DNA of 64,000 bases from Mesorhizobium loti (GCF_002858745.1 NZ_PJRO01000006.1:62001-126000); one strand, 5' to 3'. Counted from the stretch's first letter, positions 46,263-57,269 are shown. Program-made: numbers and translations. The notes: generated from the sequence alone by a model not told the origin.

Positions 46263-46811
46263 ATGGTGCGCGGACACCGTTTCCTGCCTTTGCTGTTGGC
46301 CGGGATGGTCGCCGCCGGCCCGCTCGGCGGTGCTTGCGCGGAAGGACTGCTTGGCGCCACGAAGCCGACTGTGCCAACCGCACCTGTCGGTGCGGCTCCG
46401 AGTGCGTCGAACCTGGCGGCGGCTGTCGCGCCGGATTCTCCTTCGGCACAGATTAGGCCCTTCTACGCGGACGGTGCGGATCTGGCAGCGGCGGATCGAA
46501 ATCACTTCGTTGATCCGGCAAGGACTGTGCTTGAGAAGAACGAAGTCCTGAAAAAATCCGGCCAGGGCGACTGCCTCGACCAGAACATGGCGCTCGACCA
46601 GGTTCCCTACGACAAGTCGGCACTCGAAAAGACCTTCAAGTCGCTGGAATCGATCAATGGCGACGAGGCCCGCGTTGTGGTGGCCTTCGTCGAAGGCAGC
46701 GAGCCGCATCGGCTGGAGTGGAAGCTGAAGAAGCTCGACGGTGCCTGGAAGATTTCCGACCTTCTGTCGGTCACCGGTGAATGGGCTCTCAGCCAGTACC
46801 AGTGCGAGTGA
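46263..46811 (+). CDS. Secreted DUF3828-like protein (second of a pair)
   Basis: A 182-residue exported protein with signal peptide ending ACAEG and a Pro/Ala linker to about residue 55. The C-terminal part parallels the upstream gene: GDCLDQNMALDQVPYDKS and RLEWKLKKLDGAWKISDL. The two genes probably arose by duplication and are co-transcribed. The stop directly abuts the queF stop on the other strand. Confidence 0.65.
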   Translation: MVRGHRFLPLLLAGMVAAGPLGGACAEGLLGATKPTVPTAPVGAAPSASNLAAAVAPDSPSAQIRPFYADGADLAAADRNHFVDPARTVLEKNEVLKKSGQGDCLDQNMALDQVPYDKSALEKTFKSLESINGDEARVVVAFVEGSEPHRLEWKLKKLDGAWKISDLLSVTGEWALSQYQCE

Positions 46812-47273
46812 TCAGCCTCTGCCGCGATAGGTTGCGACGCCGGTATCGGGCAGCCAGGCGCCCTTGGGCGGCTCGCCGGTCTGCCAGAACACGTCGATCG
46901 GAATGCCGCCGCGCGGATACCAATAACCGCCGATGCGCAGCCACAGCGGCTTAGTGGCTGCCACGATGCGTCGCGCGATCATCACCGTGCAATCTTCATG
47001 GAAGGCGCCATGGTTGCGGAAAGAGGTGAGGAACAGCTTCAGCGACTTGGATTCGACCAGGAGCGCGTCCGGCGCATAGTCGATGACGATGTGCGCGAAA
47101 TCCGGCTGGCCGGTGACGGGGCAGAGGGACGTAAACTCGGGGCAGGTGAAGCGTACGATCGCCGGCGGGCCTTCGCCGCGCTTGAATGGCACGGTCTCCA
47201 GCACCGCATGGTCGGGACTGTCCGGCGTCTCGACTTTGGTGCCGAGCTGGGTGAGGTTTTCCGTTGTCGTCAT
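46812..47273 (-). CDS. queF: NADPH-dependent 7-cyano-7-deazaguanine reductase
   Basis: A 153-residue unimodular (YkvM-type) QueF that reduces preQ0 to preQ1 for queuosine in tRNA. Catalytic C51 lies in [11 protein letters not shown] with D58, and the NADPH/substrate motif is [20 protein letters not shown]. Other queuosine genes are not in this window. Confidence 0.96.
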   Translation of the reverse strand: MTTTENLTQLGTKVETPDSPDHAVLETVPFKRGEGPPAIVRFTCPEFTSLCPVTGQPDFAHIVIDYAPDALLVESKSLKLFLTSFRNHGAFHEDCTVMIARRIVAATKPLWLRIGGYWYPRGGIPIDVFWQTGEPPKGAWLPDTGVATYRGRG

Positions 47274-47342
47274 GGGCGGGCTCCTTCGAGATAGGCTCTA
47301 TCCTCAAGGCGCCGCGCAAGCCAGCGTCGAATGCGGCAGAGA

Positions 47343-48443
47343 TCAGCAGCGGAAGATGGGTTCGCCGAACACCGCTGCATCGACCTCGACGCCGAGACCG
47401 ACTCCGCGCGGCGGAGTCATCGCACCGTTGGCGATGGAAAAATCGGCCTTGCCGTTGGCAACCGTGACCCAGTTGTGGAAATCGACGGTGTGCTGGCGCA
47501 GCAGTTCCGGCGTCGACAGCAGCAGGCCGCAATAGGCGGCGGTGTCGACCTGCGCGCCGCCGGTGTCCTCGATGGTGATCTTCAGATTTCGGGCGATGGC
47601 GATGTCGCGGATCAGCTTCGCCCTGGTCAGTCCGCCGACCCGGGCGAGCTTGATGGTGATGCCGTCGACCAGTGCATCCGCGATGGCGCGCAGCAGGGCA
47701 TCGGTGCTGTCTATGGTCTCGTCCAGCACGAGCGGTCTGTCGCAGGCCTGACGGATCGCAAGGTTCTCTTCGTAGCTCGCGCAAGGCTGTTCCAGCGTGT
47801 AGTCGAGCGCACGGGTCGCCTGCAGGAAGCGTCGGGTCTCGGTGGTACCCCAACTGCCGTTGGCATCGCAGAACAGCACGGTGCTGGAGGGCACGGCGGC
47901 GCGCACGGCCTCCAGGCGCGCGATATCCTCGTTGACGTCAAGACCGACCTTGACCTGCAGCCGTCGATAGCCCTCGGCGATGTATTTCCTGGCCCGCGCG
48001 GCCATGGCGTCCGGGCTTTCCTGCGCCAGCGAACGGTAGAGCGGGATGGCCGTGCCTTCCGCGCCACCCGTCATGGCAGCCAGTGAAAGTCCGCTGCGCT
48101 TGCCGGCGAGATCCCAGAGCGCCATGTCGATGGCAGCCTTGGCATAGGGATGGCCCTTGAGCAGCAGATCCATTCGGCGGTTGAGTGCCTCGATGCCGGC
48201 TGCATCCTCGCCGATCAGGCGCGGCGCCAGTTCGCGCATGGCAGCCCGAGCACCTTCCGCAAAGGCCGGGTCGTAGAAGGAACCCAACGGTGCCATCTCG
48301 CCGTAACCCTTGCTACCGTCGCGGCTGGTCATCTCGACGATGGTCGAATCGAAACCTTCCGCGCTGCGCCCGCCCGAGCAGGTGTAGGTGCCGTCCCGGA
48401 ACGGCTGCCATTGCCGATAAAGGGCGATGGAAGCGATGGTCAT
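47343..48443 (-). CDS. Enolase-superfamily mandelate racemase/muconate lactonizing enzyme-like protein
   Basis: A 366-residue enzyme. The N-terminal capping domain is followed by a TIM barrel with the acid/base lysine region RRLQVKVG, metal-binding residues in FCDANGSW, TLEQP and LDETI, then IKLARVGGLT and IEDTGGAQVDTAA. ATG 48443 is used; an upstream in-frame ATG at 48488 lacks family similarity. Within this superfamily, dehydratase, epimerase or racemase reactions on acid sugars or proline derivatives are possible; I cannot choose. Confidence 0.82.
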   Translation of the reverse strand: MTIASIALYRQWQPFRDGTYTCSGGRSAEGFDSTIVEMTSRDGSKGYGEMAPLGSFYDPAFAEGARAAMRELAPRLIGEDAAGIEALNRRMDLLLKGHPYAKAAIDMALWDLAGKRSGLSLAAMTGGAEGTAIPLYRSLAQESPDAMAARARKYIAEGYRRLQVKVGLDVNEDIARLEAVRAAVPSSTVLFCDANGSWGTTETRRFLQATRALDYTLEQPCASYEENLAIRQACDRPLVLDETIDSTDALLRAIADALVDGITIKLARVGGLTRAKLIRDIAIARNLKITIEDTGGAQVDTAAYCGLLLSTPELLRQHTVDFHNWVTVANGKADFSIANGAMTPPRGVGLGVEVDAAVFGEPIFRC

Positions 48444-48609
48444 ACGGTGCTCCTTCGGTGGTAAGCCCTGGTAAAATTGTGCCGCCATGCTAGCGGCGCG
48501 AAACGCGGTGTGCCGCGAAGGAAACGGCAGTTGCAGCCGTCGTTTTTATGCTAGCTTTCGGCCGGCTCGCCGCAGTATGCGTTGCCAGCTTCAAGGGAGT
48601 CCGTCGTCC

Positions 48610-49797
<1,188 letters not shown>

Positions 49798-49809
49798 GGA
49801 AGAACAGAA

Positions 49810-50844
<1,035 letters not shown>

Positions 50845-50944
50845 GAAAAATTTTTTCTTAACAGTGGATTTTTTCGAATAACGTTTGTTGCCGTGCTGCG
50901 GGCTCGTTTGCTAAAGCAGGCAACTTTAATGTGCAAGCGCCTCG

Positions 50945-50971
50945 CCCCGGGAATCGAAACGATTTTCGGGG
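50945..50971 (+). other. Leader hairpin upstream of the HPP gene
   Basis: Arms 50945-50956 and 50960-50971 form a 12-bp stem (CCCCGGGAATCG with its complement, two G-U pairs) around AAA. It ends 27 bp before ATG 50999. No T-tract follows, so a leader-stability or regulatory role is as likely as termination of tdh. Confidence 0.4.
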
Positions 50972-50998
50972 TGCTGTGTAAGAGCCGGAATTCCGACC

Positions 50999-51502
50999 AT
51001 GCGCCGCCATATCCGCCACTTCACTGCGCGCCACGAGCCGTCCAGCCATCCGCTTTCGCATGCAAAGTCCGGCCTCGGTGCGGTCATCGGCATCGGCGCC
51101 GTTGGTGGCCTTGCAGCCTTGACCGACCTGCCGCTGCTCCTGGCGCCGCTGGGCGCTACTGCGGTACTGATCTTTGGCCAGCCCACCAGCCCGCTGGCAC
51201 AGCCAGCCAATGTGTTCGGCGGCTATCTGCTGGCCACGATCGTGGGCGTGGCCGCTGCCCTGGCGCTTCCGGGGAGCTGGACGGTGGCTGCTTTGGCTGT
51301 GGGTGCCGCGATTGCGCTCATGTCGATGCTGCGCGTCACCCATCCGCCGGCGGGCGCGGTGCCGCTGATCGCACTTGCCGCGCCGCTGCAAAGTGCCTCG
51401 CTGTTCGGCACGATCCTGATCGGCTCGATCAGCCTGGTCGGGCTCGGCGTCGTTCACCACCGCCTGCCGCCGCGCCTTCATTATCCGCGCCGGGTGGAGT
51501 GA
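50999..51502 (+). CDS. HPP-family membrane protein
   Basis: A 167-residue inner-membrane protein with four or five helices and the family motif THPPAGAVPLIAL. LAPLGATAVLIFGQPTSPLAQPANVFGG is also typical. HPP proteins have been linked to nitrite transport in plastids and cyanobacteria, but the role here is unknown. The last 74 bp overlap the 3' end of the convergent marR gene. Confidence 0.82.
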   Translation: MRRHIRHFTARHEPSSHPLSHAKSGLGAVIGIGAVGGLAALTDLPLLLAPLGATAVLIFGQPTSPLAQPANVFGGYLLATIVGVAAALALPGSWTVAALAVGAAIALMSMLRVTHPPAGAVPLIALAAPLQSASLFGTILIGSISLVGLGVVHHRLPPRLHYPRRVE

Positions 51503-51953
51503 GGGATAAGGCTGCTTCGACTGCGTCCAAGCCGACAGTCAGCGCTCCACGATCCGGCTCTTTGATCCGCGCCAGCAACTCCCGCTCGAACGCCTTCGCC
51601 AGCGGCACCATGTCGCGATAAGCGGCAAGGCCTGCCTTGGTCAGCATCAGGTGCTCGATGCGCCGATCCTTTTCGTCCGGCACCCGGGTCAGCCAACGTC
51701 GTCGCTCCAGCTCAGCAACCGCACGCGAGACCTTGGTCTTGTGCATCGCAGATTGTTCGCCAAGTTCCTTCGCAGTCATCGTCCCGCGCTGGCCAAGCCC
51801 GGACAGGGTACGCCATTCCGGGCGCGTCAGGCCTAGCCGGTCCTTGTAGACGCGTGCGAACTCGCGGCTGACCAGATCAGCGAGATGATAGAGCCGGTAG
51901 GGCAGGAAAGTTTCCAGTTCGAGGGCGTCTTCTTGGCTTGCCATGCTGCTCAT
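51429..51953 (-). CDS. MarR-family regulator next to hmgA
   Basis: A 174-residue MarR protein. The winged helix ([31 protein letters not shown], then [13 protein letters not shown]) is clear. The final about 25 residues are Gly/Arg-rich and lie in the overlap with the HPP gene. It is divergent from hmgA with a 16-bp perfect palindrome between them, so it probably represses homogentisate catabolism and itself. ATG 51953 or 51944 may start it. Confidence 0.85.
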   Translation of the reverse strand: MSSMASQEDALELETFLPYRLYHLADLVSREFARVYKDRLGLTRPEWRTLSGLGQRGTMTAKELGEQSAMHKTKVSRAVAELERRRWLTRVPDEKDRRIEHLMLTKAGLAAYRDMVPLAKAFERELLARIKEPDRGALTVGLDAVEAALSLTPPGADNEGAAAGGGERRRARPG

Positions 51954-51970
51954 TCCGGTTGAGCTTCAAC

Positions 51971-52012
51971 GGCCGTGGCCGTGGCCGTGGCCGTGGCCGT
52001 GGCCGTGGCCGT
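51971..52012. repeat. Seven-copy GGCCGT hexanucleotide array
   Basis: Seven perfect tandem copies of GGCCGT, flanked by CAAC on the left and GCCGTTG on the right. The array ends 5 bp before the predicted -35 hexamer of hmgA and 17 bp upstream of the MarR start codon. Confidence 0.95.
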
Positions 52013-52016
52013 GCCG

Positions 52017-52052
52017 TTGATAGTTACATTTTCGATGGTTACAGATGTAACC
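52017..52052 (+). promoter_or_regulatory. hmgA: hmgA promoter and MarR-type operator
   Basis: TTGATA (52017-52022), 17 bp and TACAGA (52040-52045) form the predicted promoter. The perfect dyad GGTTAC-AGAT-GTAACC (52037-52052) covers the -10, and a further GTTACA half-site lies at 52023. This is the expected position for repression by the divergent MarR protein. Confidence 0.62.
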
Positions 52053-52078
52053 AGTTTGGTCAATTGCGGGAGGATCCC

Positions 52079-53392
52079 TTGGCCTTTTCCTATATGCCGG
52101 GTTTCGGCAATGATTTCGAAACCGAGACACTGCCGGGCTCGTTGCCGCAGGGGCGCAATTCACCGCAGCGGCCTGCCTATGGGCTCTATGCCGAGCAATT
52201 GTCCGGTTCGCCCTTCACCGCGCCGCGCGGCACGAATGAGCGCTCCTGGCTCTATCGCATCCGACCGAGTGTGAAGCATACCGGCCGTTTCAAGACGACG
52301 AGCTATCCGTTCTGGAAGACCGCTCCCAATGTCGGTGACCATGACCTGGCGCTTGGCCAGTATCGCTGGAACCCAACGCCGATGCCGAAGGAGCCCACCG
52401 ATTTCATCGCCGGCATCCGGACCATGACGACGGCCGGTGATGCGCTTGGGCAGAGCGGCATGGCTGCCCACATCTACGTCGCCAACACCTCGATGGTGGA
52501 CGACCATTTCTTCAATGCCGATGGCGAGATGCTGGTGGTGCCGCAGGTCGGCCGGCTGAACTTCATCACCGAGATGGGTGTCATCGAGATGCGGCCCGGC
52601 GAGATCTGCGTTCTGCCGCGCGGTCTGGTGTTCAAGGTCGAATTGCTCGATCCGGAAGTGCGCGGCTATATCTGCGAGAACTATGGCGCCAAGTTCACCA
52701 TGCCAGACCGTGGCCCGATCGGTGCCAATTGCCTGGCCAATCCGCGCGACTTCAAGACACCCTGCGCATGGTTCGAGGAGAAGGAAAAACCCTGCCGGCT
52801 GATCGTGAAGTGGTGCGGTTCGTTCCATGTCACGGAACTCGGCCATTCGCCGCTCGACGTTGTCGCCTGGCACGGCAACTACGCGCCGTATAAATATGAT
52901 CTTGCTACATTTTCACCCGTCGGAGCAATCCTTTTCGATCATCCGGATCCATCGATCTTCACGGTGCTGACGGCGCCAAGCGGCGAAGAAGGCACCGCCA
53001 ATGTCGACTTCGTCATCTTCCCGCCGCGCTGGCTGGTGGCCGAGAACACCTTCCGTCCGCCCTGGTATCACCGCAACATCATGAGCGAGTTCATGGGCCT
53101 GATCCATGGCCAGTACGATGCCAAGGAAGAAGGTTTTGTCCCAGGCGGCATGAGCCTGCACAACATGATGCTGGCGCATGGACCGGATGCCCCCGGCTTC
53201 GAGAAGGCGTCCAAGGTCGACCTGAGGCCGGTGAAGCTTGACCACACCATGGCGTTCATGTTCGAGACGCGCTTTCCGCAGATGCTGAGCCGCTATGGTG
53301 CGGAACTGCCGACCTTGCAGGAAGACTATATCGATTGCTGGAAGGATCTGAAGAAGCGCTTCAACGGCACGCCGGAAGGGGATTGGAGCTAG
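52079..53392 (+). CDS. hmgA: Homogentisate 1,2-dioxygenase
   Basis: A 437-residue Fe(II) ring-cleaving dioxygenase that converts homogentisate to maleylacetoacetate. [14 protein letters not shown] at the start and the C-terminal metal region ([30 protein letters not shown]) are characteristic. I chose TTG 52079 because GGGAGG lies 5 bp upstream and the longer frame would translate the hexanucleotide array. The TAG stop is formed by the edge of repeat copy D. It is the first gene of the hmgA-DUF1428-fah-dinB set. Confidence 0.95.
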   Translation: MAFSYMPGFGNDFETETLPGSLPQGRNSPQRPAYGLYAEQLSGSPFTAPRGTNERSWLYRIRPSVKHTGRFKTTSYPFWKTAPNVGDHDLALGQYRWNPTPMPKEPTDFIAGIRTMTTAGDALGQSGMAAHIYVANTSMVDDHFFNADGEMLVVPQVGRLNFITEMGVIEMRPGEICVLPRGLVFKVELLDPEVRGYICENYGAKFTMPDRGPIGANCLANPRDFKTPCAWFEEKEKPCRLIVKWCGSFHVTELGHSPLDVVAWHGNYAPYKYDLATFSPVGAILFDHPDPSIFTVLTAPSGEEGTANVDFVIFPPRWLVAENTFRPPWYHRNIMSEFMGLIHGQYDAKEEGFVPGGMSLHNMMLAHGPDAPGFEKASKVDLRPVKLDHTMAFMFETRFPQMLSRYGAELPTLQEDYIDCWKDLKKRFNGTPEGDWS

Positions 53393-53489
53393 AGCGTTTC
53401 CGTTTTTGACGGAAACGCGGAAACGCTCTAACTTTTTGTTTTGACGCAATTCCGGACGGAAAACCGCTACGCACTTTTCCTGGAATTGC
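53389..53489. repeat. Palindromic repeat, copy D (both modules)
   Basis: The 39-bp module lies at 53391-53429 and the 44-bp module at 53446-53489, in the same order as copy C. The CTAG edge supplies the hmgA stop codon. The element fills most of the 196-bp gap between hmgA and the DUF1428 gene. Confidence 0.92.
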
Positions 53490-53588
53490 TCCAACCGAAA
53501 TCATTTTAAGCTTCTTTTTTGCTCCAGTTGTCGGAAACGGCGCTTCATATCCGTCCTATGGCCGTCAAAACCTTAGAGGAGATGGATC

Positions 53589-53942
53589 ATGACCTATGTC
53601 GATGGCTTTGTGCTGCCGGTGCCGCAGGCGGAGTGGGAGGAATATCGGAAGAATGTCGATCTTGCCGCCACGGTCTGGATGGAGCATGGCGCGCTGTCTT
53701 ATGTCGAAGCCGAAGCCGATGATGTGCCAGATGGCCAGAACACCTCTTTCCCGCTTGCAGTGAAGAAGGAAGCAGGGGACACAATTGTATTTTCATACGT
53801 CACCTACAAATCGCGCGAACACCGCGACGAGGTGATGCAGAAAGTGATGGCGGATCCGCGTCTGCAGCCGGGCATGCAAAATATGCCTGCCTATATGAAC
53901 CGGCTGATCTATGGTGGGTTCAAAGTCTTCATGGAACGATAA
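53589..53942 (+). CDS. DUF1428 protein
   Basis: A 117-residue protein beginning MTYVDGFVLPVPQAEWEEYRK, the signature of DUF1428, with FSYVTYKSREHRDEVMQKVM later; it is a dimeric alpha-beta-barrel (ABM-like) fold. GAGGAGATG precedes the start. It sits between hmgA and fah, so a role in tyrosine catabolism or protection from reactive intermediates is possible but unproven. Confidence 0.82.
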   Translation: MTYVDGFVLPVPQAEWEEYRKNVDLAATVWMEHGALSYVEAEADDVPDGQNTSFPLAVKKEAGDTIVFSYVTYKSREHRDEVMQKVMADPRLQPGMQNMPAYMNRLIYGGFKVFMER

Positions 53943-53952
53943 GGGGAACTGA

Positions 53953-54966
53953 ATGAAGCTTGCCACCTTGAAGAACGGGACACGCGACGGGAAGCTTGTC
54001 GTCGTGTCGCGTGATTTGACGCGCCTGACCGACGCCTCGTTCCTGGCGCCGACCCTGCAGGCCGCGCTCGACGACTGGCGTCGTATCGCCCCGCATCTGG
54101 CGGCACTGTCGGAATCACTTGAGCACGGCTCGGTGCCTTCGGAGCGTTTCCACGAGCACGACGCCCATTCGCCGTTGCCGCGCGCTTACCAGTGGGCTGA
54201 TGGCTCTGCATACGTCAATCACGTCGAACTAGTGCGCAAGGCGCGCAACGTCGAAATGCCGGCAAGCTTCTGGACCGACCCGCTGATGTACCAGGGCGGG
54301 TCGGATGCCTTCGTTCCGCCGCGCGATCCGATCCGCATGGCCGACGAGGCCTGGGGCATCGACCTCGAAGCCGAGGTTGCCGTCATCGTCGGCGACGTGC
54401 CGATGGGAGCGAGCAAGGAACAGGCGCGCGAAGCGATCCGCTTCGTCATGCTGGTCAACGACGTGACGTTGCGTTCGCTGACCGGACCGGAACTCGCCAA
54501 GGGTTTCGGCTTCTTCCAGTCGAAGCCGTCATCGGCGTTTTCGCCTGTGGCGGCTACGCCGGATGAGCTTGGCGATGCGTGGGATGGCGGCAAGCTGCAT
54601 CTGCCGCTTGGTGTCGACCTCAACGGCAAGCCGTTCGGGCGCGCCAATGCCGGCGTCGACATGACCTTCGATTTCCCGGCGCTGATCGTACATGCGGCCA
54701 AGACCCGGCCGCTTTCGGCCGGCACCATCATTGGCTCCGGTACCATCTCCAACAAAAAGGACGGTGGTCCCGGCAAGCCTGTCGCCGAAGGTGGCTCCGG
54801 CTATTCCTGCATTGCGGAGCAGCGTATGATCGAGACCATCGAGGGTGGCGAGGCGAAAACCCCGTTCCTGCGTTTCGGCGACACGGTGCGCATCGAAATG
54901 AAAGACAAGGCCGGGCACTCGATCTTCGGCGCCATCGAGCAAAAGGTAGAAAAATACCAGAAGTGA
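53953..54966 (+). CDS. Fumarylacetoacetate hydrolase family protein
   Basis: A 337-residue FAH-fold hydrolase expected to split fumarylacetoacetate into fumarate and acetoacetate. The metal-binding acidic residues lie in WGIDLEAEVAVIVGD, and NDVTLRSL, FFQSKPSSAFSP and the GTIIGSGTISN motif are typical of the bacterial branch used in homogentisate pathways. It begins 10 bp after the DUF1428 gene. Pathway context strengthens the call. Confidence 0.9.
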   Translation: MKLATLKNGTRDGKLVVVSRDLTRLTDASFLAPTLQAALDDWRRIAPHLAALSESLEHGSVPSERFHEHDAHSPLPRAYQWADGSAYVNHVELVRKARNVEMPASFWTDPLMYQGGSDAFVPPRDPIRMADEAWGIDLEAEVAVIVGDVPMGASKEQAREAIRFVMLVNDVTLRSLTGPELAKGFGFFQSKPSSAFSPVAATPDELGDAWDGGKLHLPLGVDLNGKPFGRANAGVDMTFDFPALIVHAAKTRPLSAGTIIGSGTISNKKDGGPGKPVAEGGSGYSCIAEQRMIETIEGGEAKTPFLRFGDTVRIEMKDKAGHSIFGAIEQKVEKYQK

Positions 54967-54993
54967 CTGTCGAGGGGCGCAAAGAGATCGGTG

Positions 54994-55530
54994 ATGGATC
55001 TGATCGATCATTTCCGCCGCATGGCCGCGAACAATCTCTGGTCGAACGATCGGCTCTATCGGGCTGTGACAGCACTGAAACCTGGGCAGTTCGAGGCCGG
55101 GCGCGCGAGCTTCTTTCCATCAATCAAGGCAACGCTCAACCATATCCTGTCGGTCGATCTCTACTATCTCGACATGGTGGAAGAGGGTGGTGTTGGGCTT
55201 GCCGTCTTCGATGGTTGGACGGATTTCGAGATGCCCATCAAGCTGGCGGCGGTGCAGGCCGAGACCGACCACCGGCTGATGTCGTTTTGTGAAGAATTGA
55301 CCAAGCCCGACCTTGATCGCCGCGTGCCGACCGACCGGGGCGACGACGGCATCATTCCCGAGCGCATCGGCGACCTGCTGGCGCATCTGTTCCTGCACCA
55401 GATCCATCACCGCGGCCAGGTCCATGCCATGCTGTCGGGCACATCGGTCAAGCCGCCGCAACTCGATGAGTTCCTGCTCGACTACGATATCAAATTCAGG
55501 AAAAAAGAGGTCGAGCGCCTGGGACTCTGA
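54994..55530 (+). CDS. DinB-family putative thiol-dependent isomerase/metalloenzyme
   Basis: A 178-residue DinB/YfiT four-helix protein. Likely metal ligands are H50 (TLNHIL) and the H135/H138/H139 cluster in LHQIHHRGQVHAML. DinB-fold proteins include mycothiol-dependent maleylpyruvate isomerase and bacillithiol transferases. Lying 27 bp after fah and convergent with hppD, it is a candidate for the maleylacetoacetate isomerase step, for which no GST-zeta type maiA is present here. ATG 54994 or the GTG just before it may start translation. Confidence 0.75.
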   Translation: MDLIDHFRRMAANNLWSNDRLYRAVTALKPGQFEAGRASFFPSIKATLNHILSVDLYYLDMVEEGGVGLAVFDGWTDFEMPIKLAAVQAETDHRLMSFCEELTKPDLDRRVPTDRGDDGIIPERIGDLLAHLFLHQIHHRGQVHAMLSGTSVKPPQLDEFLLDYDIKFRKKEVERLGL

Positions 55531-55564
55531 CGCGCTCGACCTATGAACCGGTTTGCTGCCTGCC

Positions 55565-56677
55565 CTATTCGGCAGCCTGTACCTTGAGCACGCCGCGTTT
55601 GATCTGGTCCTGCTCGATCGATTCGAACAGGGCACGGAAGTTGCCCTCGCCGAACCCCTCATCGCCCTTGCGCTGGATGAATTCGAAGAAGATCGGGCCG
55701 ATCACGGTCTTGGAGAAGATCTGCAGCAGGATCTTGGTGACGCCGCCATTCAGCACACCTTCGCCGTCGATCAGGATGCCGTGCTTCTTCATGCGTTCGA
55801 CCGGCTCGTCATGGCCGTTCACACGGGCATGCGACATCTCGTAATAGGTATCGGGCGGGCCCGGCATGAACTTCAGCCCGTTGCCAGCGAGCCTGTCGGT
55901 GCCAGCATAGATATCGTCGGTGCCGACCGCGATGTGCTGGATGCCTTCACCCCGGTACTTTTTCAAGTACTCGGCGATTTGGCTGGTATCGTCCTTGGAT
56001 TCGTTCAGCGGAATGCGGATCTTGCCGCAGGGCGACGTGATGGCGCGGCTGACAAGACCAGTGATCTTGCCGTCGATGTCGAAGAAATGGATCTGCTTGA
56101 AACCGAACAGGTCGCGGTAAAAATCCCACCACTTGTCCATGTTACCGCGATAGACATTGTGGGTGAGGTGGTCGAGGAAATAGAAGCCGACGCCGGCAGG
56201 CTTGGGATTGCGCCCGGCAACCCAGTCGAATTCAGCCTCATAAGCTGAGCCCTTGGCGCCGTATTTCTCGACAAAGTAGAGCAGCGAACCGCCGATACCG
56301 ACAATGGCGGGCACATCCAGTGCCTTGTCTTCGCCTTCATAGGGCTTGGCGCCCTTGGATATGGCGTGTTCGAATGCGTGCCTGGCGTCGACCACGCGCC
56401 ATGCCATCGACGGGGCGCAGGGGCCGTGCTCGTCGACGAACTTCATGGCATGCGAGCCGGTCTCGGCGTTGAGGATGTAGTTGATGTCGCCCTGGCGCCA
56501 GACCGAGATCTTCTTGGTCTTGTGCCTCGCAACCTCGGTGTAGCCCATGCGGGCGAACAGCTCGGCCAGCTTCTCGGGCTCCGGATGGGCAAATTCGACA
56601 AATTCGAAACCATCGGTGCCGGCGGGATTGGCTTCGCTGATGGTGGCGGGCGGCGCGTCGTGCGGGAAGGGACCCAT
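55565..56677 (-). CDS. hppD: 4-hydroxyphenylpyruvate dioxygenase
   Basis: A 370-residue Fe(II) dioxygenase making homogentisate from 4-hydroxyphenylpyruvate. Ligand regions are LDHLTHNVYRG, IQHIAVGTDD and FFEFIQRKGDEGFGEGNFRALFESIE. The N-terminal and C-terminal VOC halves are complete. It is divergent from an Lrp-type regulator. Together with hmgA and fah it completes most of the tyrosine breakdown route. Confidence 0.97.
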   Translation of the reverse strand: MGPFPHDAPPATISEANPAGTDGFEFVEFAHPEPEKLAELFARMGYTEVARHKTKKISVWRQGDINYILNAETGSHAMKFVDEHGPCAPSMAWRVVDARHAFEHAISKGAKPYEGEDKALDVPAIVGIGGSLLYFVEKYGAKGSAYEAEFDWVAGRNPKPAGVGFYFLDHLTHNVYRGNMDKWWDFYRDLFGFKQIHFFDIDGKITGLVSRAITSPCGKIRIPLNESKDDTSQIAEYLKKYRGEGIQHIAVGTDDIYAGTDRLAGNGLKFMPGPPDTYYEMSHARVNGHDEPVERMKKHGILIDGEGVLNGGVTKILLQIFSKTVIGPIFFEFIQRKGDEGFGEGNFRALFESIEQDQIKRGVLKVQAAE

Positions 56678-56798
56678 GGCAAATCCTCCGGTTTGTCTCC
56701 AGTTATGCCGAGTATATGCCCGACCGTCCGCACGGTGCTTGCATTCGGGTATCTGTCTCCATCATAATGTGCGCGTTTCGTGCATAAGTGAGGGCGAT

Positions 56799-57269
56799 AT
56801 GGCGGAAGACGCGCGCATTGATCAGTTTGACCGCAAGATATTGGCTCTTTTGCAGGGTGATGCGCGGCTTACGAACAACGACTTGTCGGAGCGTGTGAAC
56901 CTCTCGGCTTCGCAATGTTCGCGTCGGCGCCAGCGGTTGGAAGAAGAGGGCTACATCCGCAATTACCAGGCGGTGCTCGACCGCGACAAGTTGGGGTTCT
57001 CGCTGGTCAATGTGATCACCGTGACGCTTGCCACGCATAACCGTGACAACGCCCGCCGCTTCGCCGAACTGGTCAAGCGCCTGCCCGAGGTGCAGGAAGC
57101 GCACGCGCTGACCGGCGAGATGGACTACATCCTCAAAGTCGTCACGCCAGACCTGAAATCACTGTCGGAATTCGTCAACAATGAACTGTTGCCGCACGAA
57201 TCCGTGCAGCATGTGAAAACGGCGATCGTGCTGGAAACGCTGAAGGAGACCGGCGCGTTGCCGATCTGA
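56799..57269 (+). CDS. Lrp/AsnC-family regulator
   Basis: A 156-residue regulator. The helix-turn-helix (LTNNDLSERVNLSASQCSRRRQRLEEEGYI) and the RAM/AsnC ligand domain (EAHALTGEMDYILKVVTPDL) are complete. GAGGG precedes ATG 56799. It is divergent from hppD with a 121-bp gap and is probably an aromatic-amino-acid-responsive regulator of that gene. Confidence 0.88.
   Translation: MAEDARIDQFDRKILALLQGDARLTNNDLSERVNLSASQCSRRRQRLEEEGYIRNYQAVLDRDKLGFSLVNVITVTLATHNRDNARRFAELVKRLPEVQEAHALTGEMDYILKVVTPDLKSLSEFVNNELLPHESVQHVKTAIVLETLKETGALPI

Noticed and set aside
51938..52078. Longer HmgA reading frame containing an Arg-Gly repeat from the hexanucleotide array.
   Set aside because: The Arg-Gly stretch is the array read as protein. 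A strong ribosome site points to TTG 52079, and the predicted promoter lies inside the longer frame.
56740..56798. Possible Lrp operator in the hppD-lrp intergenic region (ATAATGTGC ... GTGCATAAG).
   Set aside because: Only about five of eight half-site positions match, too weak to list as a site.
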